Source: Pieris napi
Lineage: Eukaryota; Arthropoda; Insecta; Lepidoptera; Pieridae
Length of the DNA: 64,000 nucleotides
Assembly (NCBI RefSeq): GCF_905475465.1
Contig: NC_062246.1
Span: 3,188,001 to 3,252,000 of the forward strand
Reading direction: 5' to 3'
Part shown: positions 11,251-21,627 of the stretch, piece by piece
How the letters are laid out: every line of letters begins with the position of its first letter
Numbering within the stretch: position 1 is the first letter of the stretch
Notes under the pieces: model-generated
What the model was told of the DNA's origin: nothing
What the model saw: the letters and a program-made list of their open reading frames with translations, nothing else
The model's database searches: none
Program-made: the position numbers and the translations under genes

Positions 11251-11982
11251 GGAATTTAAAAAAAAACAAAATCATTTTTCATGGACAACAGCTATGCTTA
11301 AAAATCGCAAATTTAAATTTTTAGAAGGAATCGATGAGAGTGCTTTTTATTACTTGTTTGCTTATTTATAACATTAAAGACTCTCGAATGACTTTTATTA
11401 CGAAAAAAACAAATACAAAAAAAGGGTTGGTTGGTAAGTAAAATTTTTAAGTATGGCAAAAGATTTTCCAAAAACCTAAATCTTGTTACGGATTTATATA
11501 GTTTAGCTTCCATTATATGCAGACTTGGACCCCAGAAGAACGTCCTCAGTGCGCTAAGTGATCGCCATTTCACAAGGACATCTGCAACGCAAAGCTCTTG
11601 AAGGCTGTCATTATGCAAAAGTGCATAAACCTATTCATAATATTTGTCGCAACGCAACAAAATTACATTACGAATATGCTAACCTTTTGTATATTATGGA
11701 ACCTTGAATACCCCACGGTACAGTGTGTATACGACGTGATATGAGATAATTTATCTGTAAATAACACATAGACAGCACTTAAATTAATTAGAAATTGGTT
11801 CACGTAAATATAACAAGAATCTGAATATGTTATTGTAGTCATAAACAATACTTTATCTATGTTCATTGGTAATAGCTCTATGAAAGCTTGTGTCAGTGTT
11901 AATATTGATAGTAGTCTGTGTAGTCTTAGCTTATTGCTTGAGTATCATATCTAATTAATAATTAACTAATAAAATGAAAAAC
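11251..11982. other. Intergenic; unassigned 101-codon minus frame
   Basis: The minus-strand frame 11618-11313 contains LQELCVADVLVKWRSLSALR and then AT-rich codons. I do not recognise it. The N-terminal half may be repeat-derived. Confidence 0.25.
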
Positions 11983-12120
11983 TCAGTGGCTCAGATTTTG
12001 GGTCTAAGGCAAGCCGGTTTCTTTCACCGTTTGAGCGAATGTTAAATGCGCACATAGATAGTCTTTTGGTGCATTGGTCCGAGGATCGAACCTACGACCT
12101 GAGTGGCGAGAGTCAGAATG
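11983..12120 (-). mobile_element. Metulj-like SINE with internal deletions
   Basis: CAGTGGC joins directly to TCAG and then to ATTTTGGGTCTAAGGCAAG, so two internal blocks are lost compared with 29604-29869. The head end keeps GGTCCGAGGATCGAACCTAC and GACCTGAGTGGCGAGAGTC. Confidence 0.75.
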
Positions 12121-13440
12121 AATTCAGTAAAAGCTGTTTTATTTAATTTACACACTTTTTTTTATTAATAATAATCTCAGATACAATTACATATATTTAT
12201 TATTAACATTATTAGTTAATTCAAAAAAAGTGTTTAAAGTAGTGTATTCAGGTATATATTGAATGACTAAAGCTTACTATAATCACATACAATAACAACA
12301 TGTATAAATAAGACGATGTAAACACAATAGTGAAACTATGTACTTGTAAAATATGGAATAATTATTATTCAATTTAAAAGAATCTTCCCAGCCGAGGAAC
12401 CGTACAAAAAGATAACAAGCAAAAAGATAGGACACAGAAAATATTACGTGCCAAAACCAGTGTTTCGATCCGATACGACTATGCGCTGATACAAAATTAT
12501 GGCGTCTACTTTGCTCTACACAAACTCACTTGGTAATTCACAGTTTATGATCGCGCTTGCGAATATCCTAACTAATTTTATAGCAACTTAGTTTTACTTC
12601 GTGTATGTCTAAGGTCGCATAAATTGCAATTATTATTAGTTAACCGTTAAACATAAAGAATTACTCGTTTTATCTTATGAAATGTATAAAAATCTAAATA
12701 TCGTGTAGGTAACTTAATGTACACTAAAGAACGTCAGATAAAAATGCATTCTTCTCAATAGTAATTTACTGACAGTTCTTAAATCCTGCGCGAACGGAAG
12801 GACAAAAATAACTGGCAATAAAATCACCGTCACCTTTAATAACTCCTTTTTTTAAGATAATTTAACGTTTTAATTAGTGTATAACAATCTTGGTCAGCGA
12901 AAGACTGCCATGAAAGCTATTTCATTTCAATGTTTATATTTTCGTTAAAGAAGTTTAATTTACATAACAACTTTTAATTTGAAACAAGACAATTAAGTAC
13001 AAAAAGTACAAAAAGAAATCTTTTTAAAACCTTGTCGAACTTGGAGAAGAATAATATTATATTTACTATTTATCAAGTAAGTTACAGGTTTACATATCTA
13101 TTTCCTAGATCTTTAATATAGAAAAAATTGTCAGGCCTCTGAGCCACAACAATGTTGGGTTTCAGTGAAGTTACGTGAAGATGTTTTAAGATGATGCAAG
13201 CCCCTTCATCGTAGGACCAAGTATAAATATCGCATGTAGAAAATTTTAGGTACAAAGGCACGATCCAAGCACGTGACCTCTAGTCGTTCATCTAGAGTCT
13301 AGACACTAGGGATAATATTCAGAATCGAAATTTAGCGGTAAGTACTACACTCGCATGTCACCGCATGTCAAAACAAAAACATTGGAATAAACACATGGAG
13401 TCATACGTGGGCGACCTTAGACTCATCTTAGTATAGCAAT
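12121..13440. other. Intergenic; diverged repeat fragment near 12760-12850
   Basis: TGACAGTTCTTAAATC, GAACGGAAGGACAAAAATAA and CTGGCAATAAAATC recall the GAACGGAAGAG...CTGGCAATAAACTC block of the 49429-49735 repeat. Otherwise no feature. Confidence 0.4.
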
Positions 13441-13997
13441 AATAACGTCTTTCGTTATAACGAAAAACTCTATATAACGTAAAATGATTATATTTGTTTG
13501 GTTTAACAGTAAACCTACACATTAATACACTCTATATAACGCAACAGCCACTCTCTATTAGAAAATAAATATTTTCATATTTAGACATCAACAACATACG
13601 TAATAATTGTAAGTAAGTAAGTGTAATTGTTTTTATAATCAGCTTACAAAAGTAACCTTTTCAGGTGCCGAAATTTCTAAGAAAGACACCTGAGGTCATA
13701 AACAGCCGTCTCGCCTTTGTTATTGTTAATTTGATTAACACGTGTGCCATTATTCGTAAACAAACTGTCCAGACAAAATACTCAAAAAATACAAAACAAA
13801 TATTGGCATAGCAAAACACGTCAGGCATTTTTAACAGAATATATGTGATTAGAATAATAATTTACCTATTGATAGTAATAAAATCAGAAATTATTGTAAT
13901 TGGTTAAATTTTGGTGTTATTTCACTTTTCTCCGTATAACGAAATAAAAAGCTCGGTCCCTTGAAATTCGTTATAAAGAGTGTACACTGTATTTATA
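13441..13997. repeat. Possible pogo/Tigger-like transposon remnant with TATAACG motifs
   Basis: A 14-bp palindrome TTCGTTATAACGAA lies at 13451-13464. TATATAACG recurs near 13472 and 13532, then GTATAACGAA and TTCGTTATAAAGAGTGTACA, with CTGTA at 13987-13991. Minus-strand reading of the right end (TACAGTGTACACTCTTTATA) resembles pogo/Tigger termini, which begin CAGT and insert at TA. A matching left terminus was not found, so bounds are approximate. Confidence 0.4.
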
Positions 13998-15042
13998 TTT
14001 TTATTTTATTATTTACTATTATGACAATCAGCTTGTTTCGCGATGAAGGTCTCTTCTATATGTTGCAATTTTGATCTGTTCGGCGCTATTCTATACCATT
14101 CTACCCCGACACTCTTACGTCTTGCTTCTCTTTCCATCCCTAGGGTACCACCCGGTTACGATCTTTCATTTTTCGCTTCTCTTACGATGTGTACCACCCA
14201 TAACCATTTTAAATGTTATTTTTGTCATCCTTAAACATAGTTTAATTTTTATTGTGTGTTTATTATAAATCTTATTAAATTAAGCATTAAGAAGCGAAGC
14301 GAGCAGATGAAGCGTTTTTCATTATTCTTTAGCCATATAAGTCGATATGCATTATAAGATTTGGGAACCCTTTTAAGTAAAATACTGTGTCATATACTGT
14401 GCCTAGCTTTTCCATAGCAAAGTATAATTTTTTCATATCTTTTTTTTTTAACAAACATTATTACGTGTGCATGTGAGTGAATGAGTGAGGGTATTGTATA
14501 TGTAACACAGCGTTTTAAAAACTTGAGTCACTTGTTTTATATGAAACAGTGGCACAAATGTGCCTGCCGTGTGGTCGTTGTCGAATCATACTTAACCAAA
14601 GCTCTTTTGTTTCTAGACAATACAAATCAAATTGACTTTATCGAACGAAAAGTTGAGCTACGATCCCAGTAGAATTGTATATACAGTATGTAACAAAACC
14701 GCAATGAACAAGTTGAACTTTACATTGCATTGCATGTATTTAAAGTTTAATTAAAAACACATTAAGATCAAAGTTCCTGTGGAGGAAGGTGCGGTTTTTC
14801 CTTCAGCTCAAGGGAGGATTTTCGACCAGTCTCACCACTGACTGACTGACTGGCCCCAGTGGGTAAGCTTGTGAAGTTGGCATTCCTTAGCGGTTGGAAT
14901 AATGATAGCGTGTTTCATGACGTCATCAGAGTGATTGTAGTAGAATTGTCGGTGTCCGTTTTTTATATTTGGTATTGGCAACACAAATTTACTTTTCACT
15001 TAATATGATACCCTATAATATATGACGTTATAGGCACTTTTA
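13998..15042. other. Intergenic, no feature seen
   Basis: Overlapping short frames at 14043-14268 and 14481-14672 look random. Confidence 0.4.
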
Positions 15043-15238
15043 GCCGCGCACTACCACTATTTGGAACTACTTGGCATATTAAAGTATTTTCGTCCTTCTT
15101 AGAGTCCTTCAAGATAAGAGGGTACCTATTCTTAAAAGACCAGCAACGCACTTGCGAGCGTTCTGACAGTGTCATTGTCCATGTGCGCTATCACTTAATA
15201 TCAGATGAACCTCCTGCCCGTTGGCCCCGTGTAGTATA
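15043..15238 (-). repeat. CAGGAGGCTCACCTGATG dispersed repeat, partial copy
   Basis: CGCGCACTACCACTATTTGG, AGAGTCCTTCAAGATAAGAG, GCAACGCACTTGCGAGCG and CCTCCTGCCCGTTGGCCCC are in family order, reverse orientation. Confidence 0.72.
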
Positions 15239-15386
15239 AAAAAAAATGACGCCCATAAAACTTGTTCATACATACAATTTATTTATTTATAAATCAACTT
15301 CTATACAGTTTAAAGGAACTAAAATCAAAATACAGGTTTCACCTACTAGCGGCCTATCATGGTTTCGCACGGCTGAACATTATTTT

Positions 15387-15683
15387 TTGACGTGACAACG
15401 TCTTATAATTCGATGGAGCCGGTTGCACGCACGAAAAAACATGACGCATGCGGCGTTACCTCGCTTTGAGGCGTTCCATTTAAGGCTTGAAGTGCAAGCA
15501 AGAGCGCGGAACGAGCGACAAAGAGGCACAATCGGCCTCCGCGTTCGGCTCAATTCAATTGTGATTTCCATTTACCTCCTTCTCTATATCCATACAAAAT
15601 ATCTATCAAACAAATTAAATTAAATTTTTCTTTTGAAAAATGCAACCATTCAATTAGTATGTTCTTATGACGTTGTCACGTTT
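15387..15683. repeat. GC-rich non-autonomous element bounded by short inverted repeats
   Basis: ACGTGACAACGTC near 15390 is repeated inverted as GACGTTGTCACGT near 15670. Between them lies a CpG-rich body (GAGCCGGTTGCACGCACG, GCGTTACCTCGCTTTGAG, AAGAGCGCGGAACGAGCG) unlike the flanks. Open frames on both strands are by-products of this composition. Probably a MITE; the terminal repeat is short, so the true ends may lie outside. Confidence 0.45.
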
Positions 15684-16283
15684 AACCATCGTCAGTAAAC
15701 CGACTTTACAGACAACCGATTTTTTTTTGTTGAATTAACATCTAGCATTCTTTTAGTGAAATAATTTTTTCAAATAGATAGACTTACAAACATAGAAATC
15801 TTTCTTCTTGAGACAATTGTATTCTTCATCATCATCATTGTTGTTCTGTATTGGTGTTTTTAGCCTTTACATATTCCAAAGCTCATAAATTTTTACATCC
15901 TGTACAAAAAATAAATTGTTGTATGTGTGCCATGTGTTAATAATGTTACTGTCAAGGTACTACAACCTGACGTGGGTCAAAAGGGTCCACAATAGCTTTA
16001 CGATCAGATTCTCTCCTGTGTTTACGGGGAAATATGTAAGCGTATATGCTATGTATGTTAAAAGCTGGTATGGATATAAAACACAGCTAATATGTCCTTA
16101 ATTTAAAAGCGAAAACTATCGACTTTATTTGTCACAATTTTAGATTGTTTTTAATTTTAGTTATGAAACTTTTCTTAACAAAAAGCAGTTTTTGTTATTG
16201 ATAAACAGTGAGTAATATATATGTGATGTTTTATTTAATAAAAACCATCTATTATTATCTATAAATATAAATAAATTATTTAA
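15684..16283. other. Intergenic, no feature seen
   Basis: AT-rich; short frames look random. Confidence 0.4.
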
Positions 16284-16540
16284 GGGCGCCACAACCTTTT
16301 TCAGGTCTGGAACTCAGATTTCTGAATCTGTTTCATGATCATTTGTCATTCTAATAGGCAAATAGATGATCAGCCGCCTGTGCCTGACACATGCCGTTGG
16401 CATTTTGGGTTTAAGGCAAGGCGGTTTCCTCACGATGTTTTTCTTCACCGTACGAGCGAATGTTAAATGCGAACATAGAAAGAAAGTACATTGGTGCACA
16501 GCCGGGGATCGAATCTAGACCTCAAGTATGAAAGCCAACC
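16284..16540 (-). mobile_element. Metulj-like SINE, near-complete copy
   Basis: GGCGCCACAACCTTTTTCAG, GAATCTGTTTCATGATCATT, TGCCTGACACATGCC, GGTTTCCTCACGATGTTT, GTTAAATGCGAACATAGA and GCACAGCCGGGGATCGAA are in order, reverse orientation. The extreme head is diverged. Confidence 0.88.
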
Positions 16541-16588
16541 CTTCTTGGACCAAATACCACCGTTAGTTGTGGTAATAGTATCACATAA

Positions 16589-16939
16589 CTTGTTAGATTG
16601 ATTCCCGATGAAATAAAAAGGGTATGCAAAAAGGCAGAAATGTGTCGATTATTGGTAAAATGGTTAAATCGTGAAATAAATTCAACTGAAATGGTGGACC
16701 AATTTGGCCGTTTAAAGGCACCTAACAATAGAATGCGTCAAACTATCCTCATATACGCTTCTAAACGCCACATTCGTTATAATGAAAACTGTGCGGTAAT
16801 TGGACTGAACATACAACAGACTTTTATTAGCCACACAAAGTTCAGACATTTTTTCCTTGACGAAGCGATGTTTTCAAGACTATCTATGAGACTGTCTGGT
16901 GGCATAAACGTGAAAGAAAAAAATATTGAAATTAAATAA
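16589..16939 (+). CDS. Unidentified open frame, ~116 codons, no usual start
   Basis: Open from just after a TAA at 16586 to a TAA at 16939. It has no ATG at its start: the first codons read LVRLIPDEIKRVCKK and the first ATG lies about 20 codons in. Composition is protein-like, with balanced charges and blocks such as CRLLVKWLNREIN, MRQTILIYASKRHIRY and FRHFFLDEAMFSRL. I recognise no family. It sits between a SINE and a Helitron, so it may be a retained exon, a pseudogene exon, or part of an unknown element. No convincing acceptor precedes it, and no homologue was found within the window. Confidence 0.3.
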   Translation, partial: LVRLIPDEIKRVCKKAEMCRLLVKWLNREINSTEMVDQFGRLKAPNNRMRQTILIYASKRHIRYNENCAVIGLNIQQTFISHTKFRHFFLDEAMFSRLSMRLSGGINVKEKNIEIK

Positions 16940-16965
16940 AGTTTAATATTTTAATATGTACTTAA

Positions 16966-17439
16966 TCTATATATATAAAAATGAAACCCGTTTTCCGTTG
17001 CCACGACATAACATGAAAACGGCTTGACTGATTTGTCTGATTTTTTTTTGTTGTGTTTGTAATTGTCAGGAGAAGGTTCTTATAAAAGAAAAAAAATGCG
17101 CGGAAAATTAGAAAATTTAAGAATACTTAACCACCATACAATTCGAACTTTTTGATATAACCTTATGGCGTTTGACATAACATTGATAGAATGCGTGCTG
17201 CAAATATCATCCAAGAGGATATAAGTAAAATGAATATCGTTAAAAATAAATGCTTCGATCGGAGTTATTATATTGATAATATAATAATATGCGAGCCAGA
17301 AAAACAAACAAAGAATGTTGTATAACATAAAGCATTAGAATAAAAAACACTTTGTTTCTGAAATATTTTTTAATTAATTATACCAATTTGAAATCAATAT
17401 TCATAGTTAAGACAGGACAACGTCTGTCGGGTCCGCTAG
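16966..17439 (+). mobile_element. Complete non-autonomous Helitron, 474 bp
   Basis: Begins A|TCTATATATATAAAAATG and ends in a short GC hairpin (GGAC...GTCC, 17415-17434) followed by GCTAG|T. 5' TC, a 3' hairpin then CTAG, and insertion between A and T are the defining Helitron features. The 3' block GGACAACGTCTGTCGGGTCC recurs exactly at 56911-56930. The early body has AAACGGCTTGACTGATTTG, a common lepidopteran Helitron 5' block. No replicase or helicase ORF, so it depends on a partner. Confidence 0.85.
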
Positions 17440-18938
17440 TTTAATATAAAAATCTGTATTTGGCCATAGCTCACAACTAAATGTAAGATGTAAAAATGTA
17501 TGAAAGGCTGTAGATTTTTGATCATAAATAAATTATCTGCCTCAATTATTTCGCAACAATTTAACATTCAAGATATCGATAACTTCATGCGAAAACGGAC
17601 GTCGCTTCAAAGTTTCGTGAAGATAAAAATACGCCACAAGAGAGATAAAACAGTCTTCAAAAAGCAACTTCGAACATGCATGCGATACTTACGTCTTCGA
17701 CCAACTAGATTATCAACTTTTAAAAGGAATTTAAGTTTAGAATAAAAACATTCCACTCGAGAATTGGAAAGTTCTTTGCAGTTTTTTTTTCAGTCTGACC
17801 AGTGCTAAGTTTAAAGTAAAAGAGTTATGAATGATGCAGTATATTGTGACACTTATTGGTCATTAGGTAGGATCACTAAACCAATTTTTTTTATGATTGT
17901 TACTGTTACTTTTAGCTTTCTTTTAGCAGATGTTGCAAGAAAGAGATCGGTGATAAGCGATAAAGTAGGCCGTTGCACTCAGCCTTATTATGTTTATTTT
18001 TATCTATTGTGCAAAGAAGTGTATAAAATTAAATATTGCATATATATAGATTGTGTTTTTAATGTATTTTGATGATTCAATATTCGTATGAATTAATTGA
18101 AGAATAACACAAGAATTGCATTATTTATAAAATGGTTTAAGTTGTTACTTGTTAAGTTTATATTATGTTTTTAGTTTAGTTTCCTATTGTATTAGTATTA
18201 AGTTACTGTAACAATAGGAAATAAGGAAAAAATAATAATAATAATGAAGAACAAGAAAACAGGTCTATTAATAACCTAATTAAAATACTTTCTAAAATAT
18301 ATCTTAGTGAATATGGACTTATAATGTACCACGTATCGTTCTTTATTTAAATTCAATCCACATTACAGTATGTCGGGCAATCATTGAGGAATAAATAAAA
18401 TGCACCAAATGAGGCTGGCTGGCTGGAAATAATCCAACTTGCTTGTGTACTTTTTGCTTCATTACTGCAATAAATGGATATACGGAGAGAAATGAGGTTC
18501 TATTACGAATGCCGATACTATTCGATGAAAGCGACTATGCCTGTATAGAATTGTAGAAGAGTCGATTTTAAAATATTTATTAAAGTTTTTTGATAGAATA
18601 AGTATTATGTGATTTAAACTTTAGGGTTATCCAAGACTTGAAACATACAAAAATGATTTTTATATGAATTAAATTGTAGTCGTCGCTTATTTCGTTGCTG
18701 TTTCAACTATAATATGAAATTGTCTCTTACTGATAATGTGATAATGTGAGAAACAGATACAAAAAAGCGCCCGTATCACTTCATGTTTTTACACAGTTTC
18801 GATCTCTCAATAGCCAGAGTGTTGATGTCCCAACCTGATTGCGCCGTGCAATTGTTGGGATCGCTATTGCTATTAGGAATTACAGAGTTCCGGTAATGAC
18901 AAAGTATATGTACTTCTCAAGTCTGCATATAATAATCT
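17440..18938. other. Intergenic; two unassigned open frames
   Basis: 17500-17745 (+, ATG start, 81 codons, basic: KIKIRHKRDKTVFKKQLRT) and 17827-18072 (+, 81 codons, hydrophobic start) match nothing known to me. Either may be chance. Confidence 0.25.
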
Positions 18939-19133
18939 AGTGGCGCCACTACCCAATTTATCTACTGGTCTGAGGTCTTTGATAATTTTGTTGTAACAGG
19001 CAAACAGGTAGTCAAGTTTCTATTATGTGACGTTGTTGACGACATATTCACTTCCTCACCGTGTGAATGGAGTTAATTGACATGGGAGTATAAAATCTAT
19101 TGGTGCATAACCGAATGAGTCTCACGCAATAGC
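18939..19133 (-). mobile_element. Old, degenerate Metulj-like SINE
   Basis: AGTGGCGCCACTACCC, AGGCAAACAGGTAGTCA and CTATTGGTGCATAACCG preserve the family landmarks at the right spacing, reverse orientation; the rest is decayed. Confidence 0.55.
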
Positions 19134-19135
19134 TA

Positions 19136-19428
19136 AGGGAGCGTTCAAGTATTATGTCACGCAGTTTTTGGAGATTATTGAGCCCCCCCGCCGTAACGAT
19201 TTTCTGTACCCAAGTACGGTACTATACCCAAGTATAGTAAAACGTTTCGTGACCACCTAGTGACTCTTTATACCTAAAAGTTACCATTAAAGTGTAAAAG
19301 TACTGAAAAGTCGAAAATAATATTAACAATTACGGCTTAATTAAATCCCCGCCCCGCATCGTAACGTTGTACAAAAGGACCCCCCCCCCCACCCCCAAAA
19401 TTCGTTACGTAATACTTAAACGCTCCCT
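19136..19428. repeat. TIR MITE, 293 bp, G-run/C-run interior
   Basis: Left end AGGGAGCGTTCAAGTATTAT; the right end, reverse-complemented, is AGGGAGCGTTTAAGTATTAC. The TIRs continue with GTCACGCA/GTAACGAA-type bases over roughly 28-30 bp. The interior has C runs at 19381-19390 and 19183-19190 and a local repeat of ACCCAAGTA. Clear terminal symmetry supports a cut-and-paste MITE; superfamily not determined. It abuts the degenerate SINE. Confidence 0.8.
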
Positions 19429-20059
19429 AATACGGTTCTTAGTACATATTGTTACGAAGACGTTTCAAGAGAAGCTCAATCACAAATTGAAATTTATGTA
19501 AATGACCCACGTCACATCACAAAACAAGAGTATAGTAAATTTTAATGTGCTGAAACATTTTTTCAGACCAGGTACAATTTTCAGGAAACTCCATCTTATA
19601 GATTATTTTTATTAAAAACCTGGATGCGGCATTTCTATTCGATTTCTTATCTCGAAACAATACAATACACACATTAGAATACAGAGAACTTTTGAAATTA
19701 AATTATATTTAAAGTCAATCACAAAAGCCTCACAAGCAGGAATTAATCCTTCAGAAAGGTTAAATGGGATTAATGAGGGCAATTAAGCTTCGATCGGAAC
19801 TCATCCTTCGTTATCCGTACTTAAATATTAAAAGGAATGCGGGAACCAATGTCTTTTTGATCAAGGAAACCTTGAAAGGTCAAATCAAAGGAATACTCAA
19901 TTTGGTTACATTAATTATTAATACAGAATATTAGAGCGGACGATTTCTAAGGTGCATTTAAACAAACCCGCACTAAAAGATTTTTTTATGAAATCCGGCT
20001 TGAAAAACCGACCAAATGCAAAAATCGATGACGTGTCAGACTTATGATTTTTTGAACTG
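19429..20059. other. Intergenic, no feature seen
   Basis: No repeat or exon identified. Confidence 0.4.
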
Positions 20060-20230
20060 CCTTGCGATTCTGTTACTAACTTTTCGAACTCTCACAGCGG
20101 TTTTCACAGCGGCGGTCGCGCTCAAATCAGTCGTGAAGCAGTCATTTTTCGATTTGGCATTATGTTTGGGAGGGAGGGAGGGTTTATTGTTTTATTGAGA
20201 GTTCGAAAAGTGAGTTACAGAATCGCAAGG
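20060..20230. repeat. TIR MITE (CCTTGCGATTCTGT family), copy 1, 171 bp
   Basis: Ends CCTTGCGATTCTGTTACTAA and, inverted, CCTTGCGATTCTGTAACTCA; the TIR extends about 34 bp through CTTTTCGAACTCTCA with two mismatches. Flanks carry TGAACTG on both sides (20053-20059 and 20232-20238), an 8-bp target duplication if one mismatch is allowed (TTGAACTG/CTGAACTG). An 8-bp duplication suggests a hAT-type transposase. Interior holds CAGCGGCGGTCGCGCTC and a (GGGA)n stretch. Confidence 0.88.
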
Positions 20231-20279
20231 CTGAACTGAAATAATGACCGCAGTTCATGGACACCTGCAACAGGGTTTA

Positions 20280-20366
20280 GGGAATGATACGCTCTTCTCT
20301 TGAAGGCCCCAAATCGTATCGGTTCGAAAATACCTCTGCAGGCAGCTGGTTCCACATAGAGGTGCA
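20280..20366 (+). repeat. CAGGAGGCTCACCTGATG dispersed repeat, short fragment
   Basis: GATACGCTCTTCTCTTGAAGG, GGTTCGAAAATACCTC and GGCAGCTGGTTCCACATAGA match the middle of 21371-21627. Confidence 0.65.
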
Positions 20367-21370
20367 TTTACGTAATATGTATTTGTATGTGACTCAGCGA
20401 TTTAAGAAGAGTTAGAATATTTTTTTGATTTTGTTTAATATTTATTTGCAAGCAAGTCACTAGACTGTGTAGGTTATAGGAGTAGCATCTTAGAGTTATT
20501 TTAAGTGTAACGTTGTTTTTACCCTTTAAATATCTTTAGTATTATAGTTGAGATACTCTCCGAGCTTTTATTAAAATCGCTGAGTTTGGCTTACATGCAA
20601 AAATATTTTCGCATTTCGTTCGTATAAAAATCTGTTTTCCACATGTTTGTAGTTCAAAGTATTGTCTTTGGAACATTTTTATCTGTTACTAACTTCTCCC
20701 TACGGTATGTCAGGGTTTCGCGAATATTAAACTTTGTAAGTTCGAACTAATGTAAAAAAAAACTGTTTGGGCGTGAAAAATTCTACACTATCATAATATT
20801 ATACATGTACTATCGCATATTTTTACATCGTGATATTAGTTATCGTAGGATGACAAAATAAACTATCTACATAAATAATAATATATAGCGCAAAACTCGA
20901 AGACGGCTGGACCGATTCGAGTTTTTTTTTTTATTTATTCCTTGAACAGCTTGCCTCCTGAGTTACGGGAAATAGTAGCTTCGAATACATCTGCGAAGTT
21001 ATTTGATAGATGGAGTCTATTGCAATAAATGCGTACGATGGTGGTAGGATATATTTTACTTTTTATGTTTTTAATATTATTTTATTTCTCATGTAAGTGA
21101 CGAGTATGTTTTTTGTATTGAATGTGAATAAATTACTTTAAATGTAAGTCAGAAAAAGGTTTTTGTGTAGAGACAAACGATTCTATAAGGTAAAATAAAA
21201 CATAAAATAATGGTTTTATTATTGTGGCTGATTCCGGAAAAGCAAACAGTCTCGAACCATATAGAGGTAGTATAGCAAAAAATTTTACATGTTTGTATGC
21301 AGCTAAAGGTAGGCTTAGGCGAAAATTCATATTAAGGTGATACGAAGTTCGCAGCTAGTGTAATTTTTAT
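20367..21370. other. Intergenic with possible repeat debris
   Basis: 20885-20930 (CGAAGACGGCTGGACCGATT) recurs inverted near 59325-59345 and is Helitron-like. 20944-20980 can be read LNSLPPELREIV, resembling LINE C-termini, but is too short to call. Confidence 0.3.
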
Positions 21371-21627
21371 ATAACAGGAGGAAAACGGGCAGGAGGCTCA
21401 CCTGATGCTAAGTGATACCGTTGCCTATGAACAGGCTTGCAAGTGCGTTGCCGGCCTTTTAAGAAATGGTACGCTCTTTTATTGAAGGACCCTAAGTCGA
21501 ATAAGTTCGGAAATACTTTAATGGGCAGCCGGTTCCATATAGTGGTGGTGCGCGGCAGAAATAGGTTTAAGAAACGCTAATTTTGAATTCTGCCTTGACC
21601 TCCGATGATGAATATCAGCTGCAGGTA
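21371..21627 (+). repeat. CAGGAGGCTCACCTGATG dispersed repeat, best plus-strand copy
   Basis: Reads GGGCAGGAGGCTCACCTGAT, GTGCGTTGCCGGCCTTTTAA, GAAGGACCCTAAGTCGAAT, GGCAGCCGGTTCCATATAGT, GTGGTGCGCGGCAGAA, TGCCTTGACCTCCGATGATG. Nine copies or fragments in both orientations occur in the window. No coding capacity seen. Confidence 0.8.

Noticed and set aside
20944..20990. LINE C-terminus reading LNSLPPELRE
   Set aside because: Too short and with poor flanking frame; could be chance.
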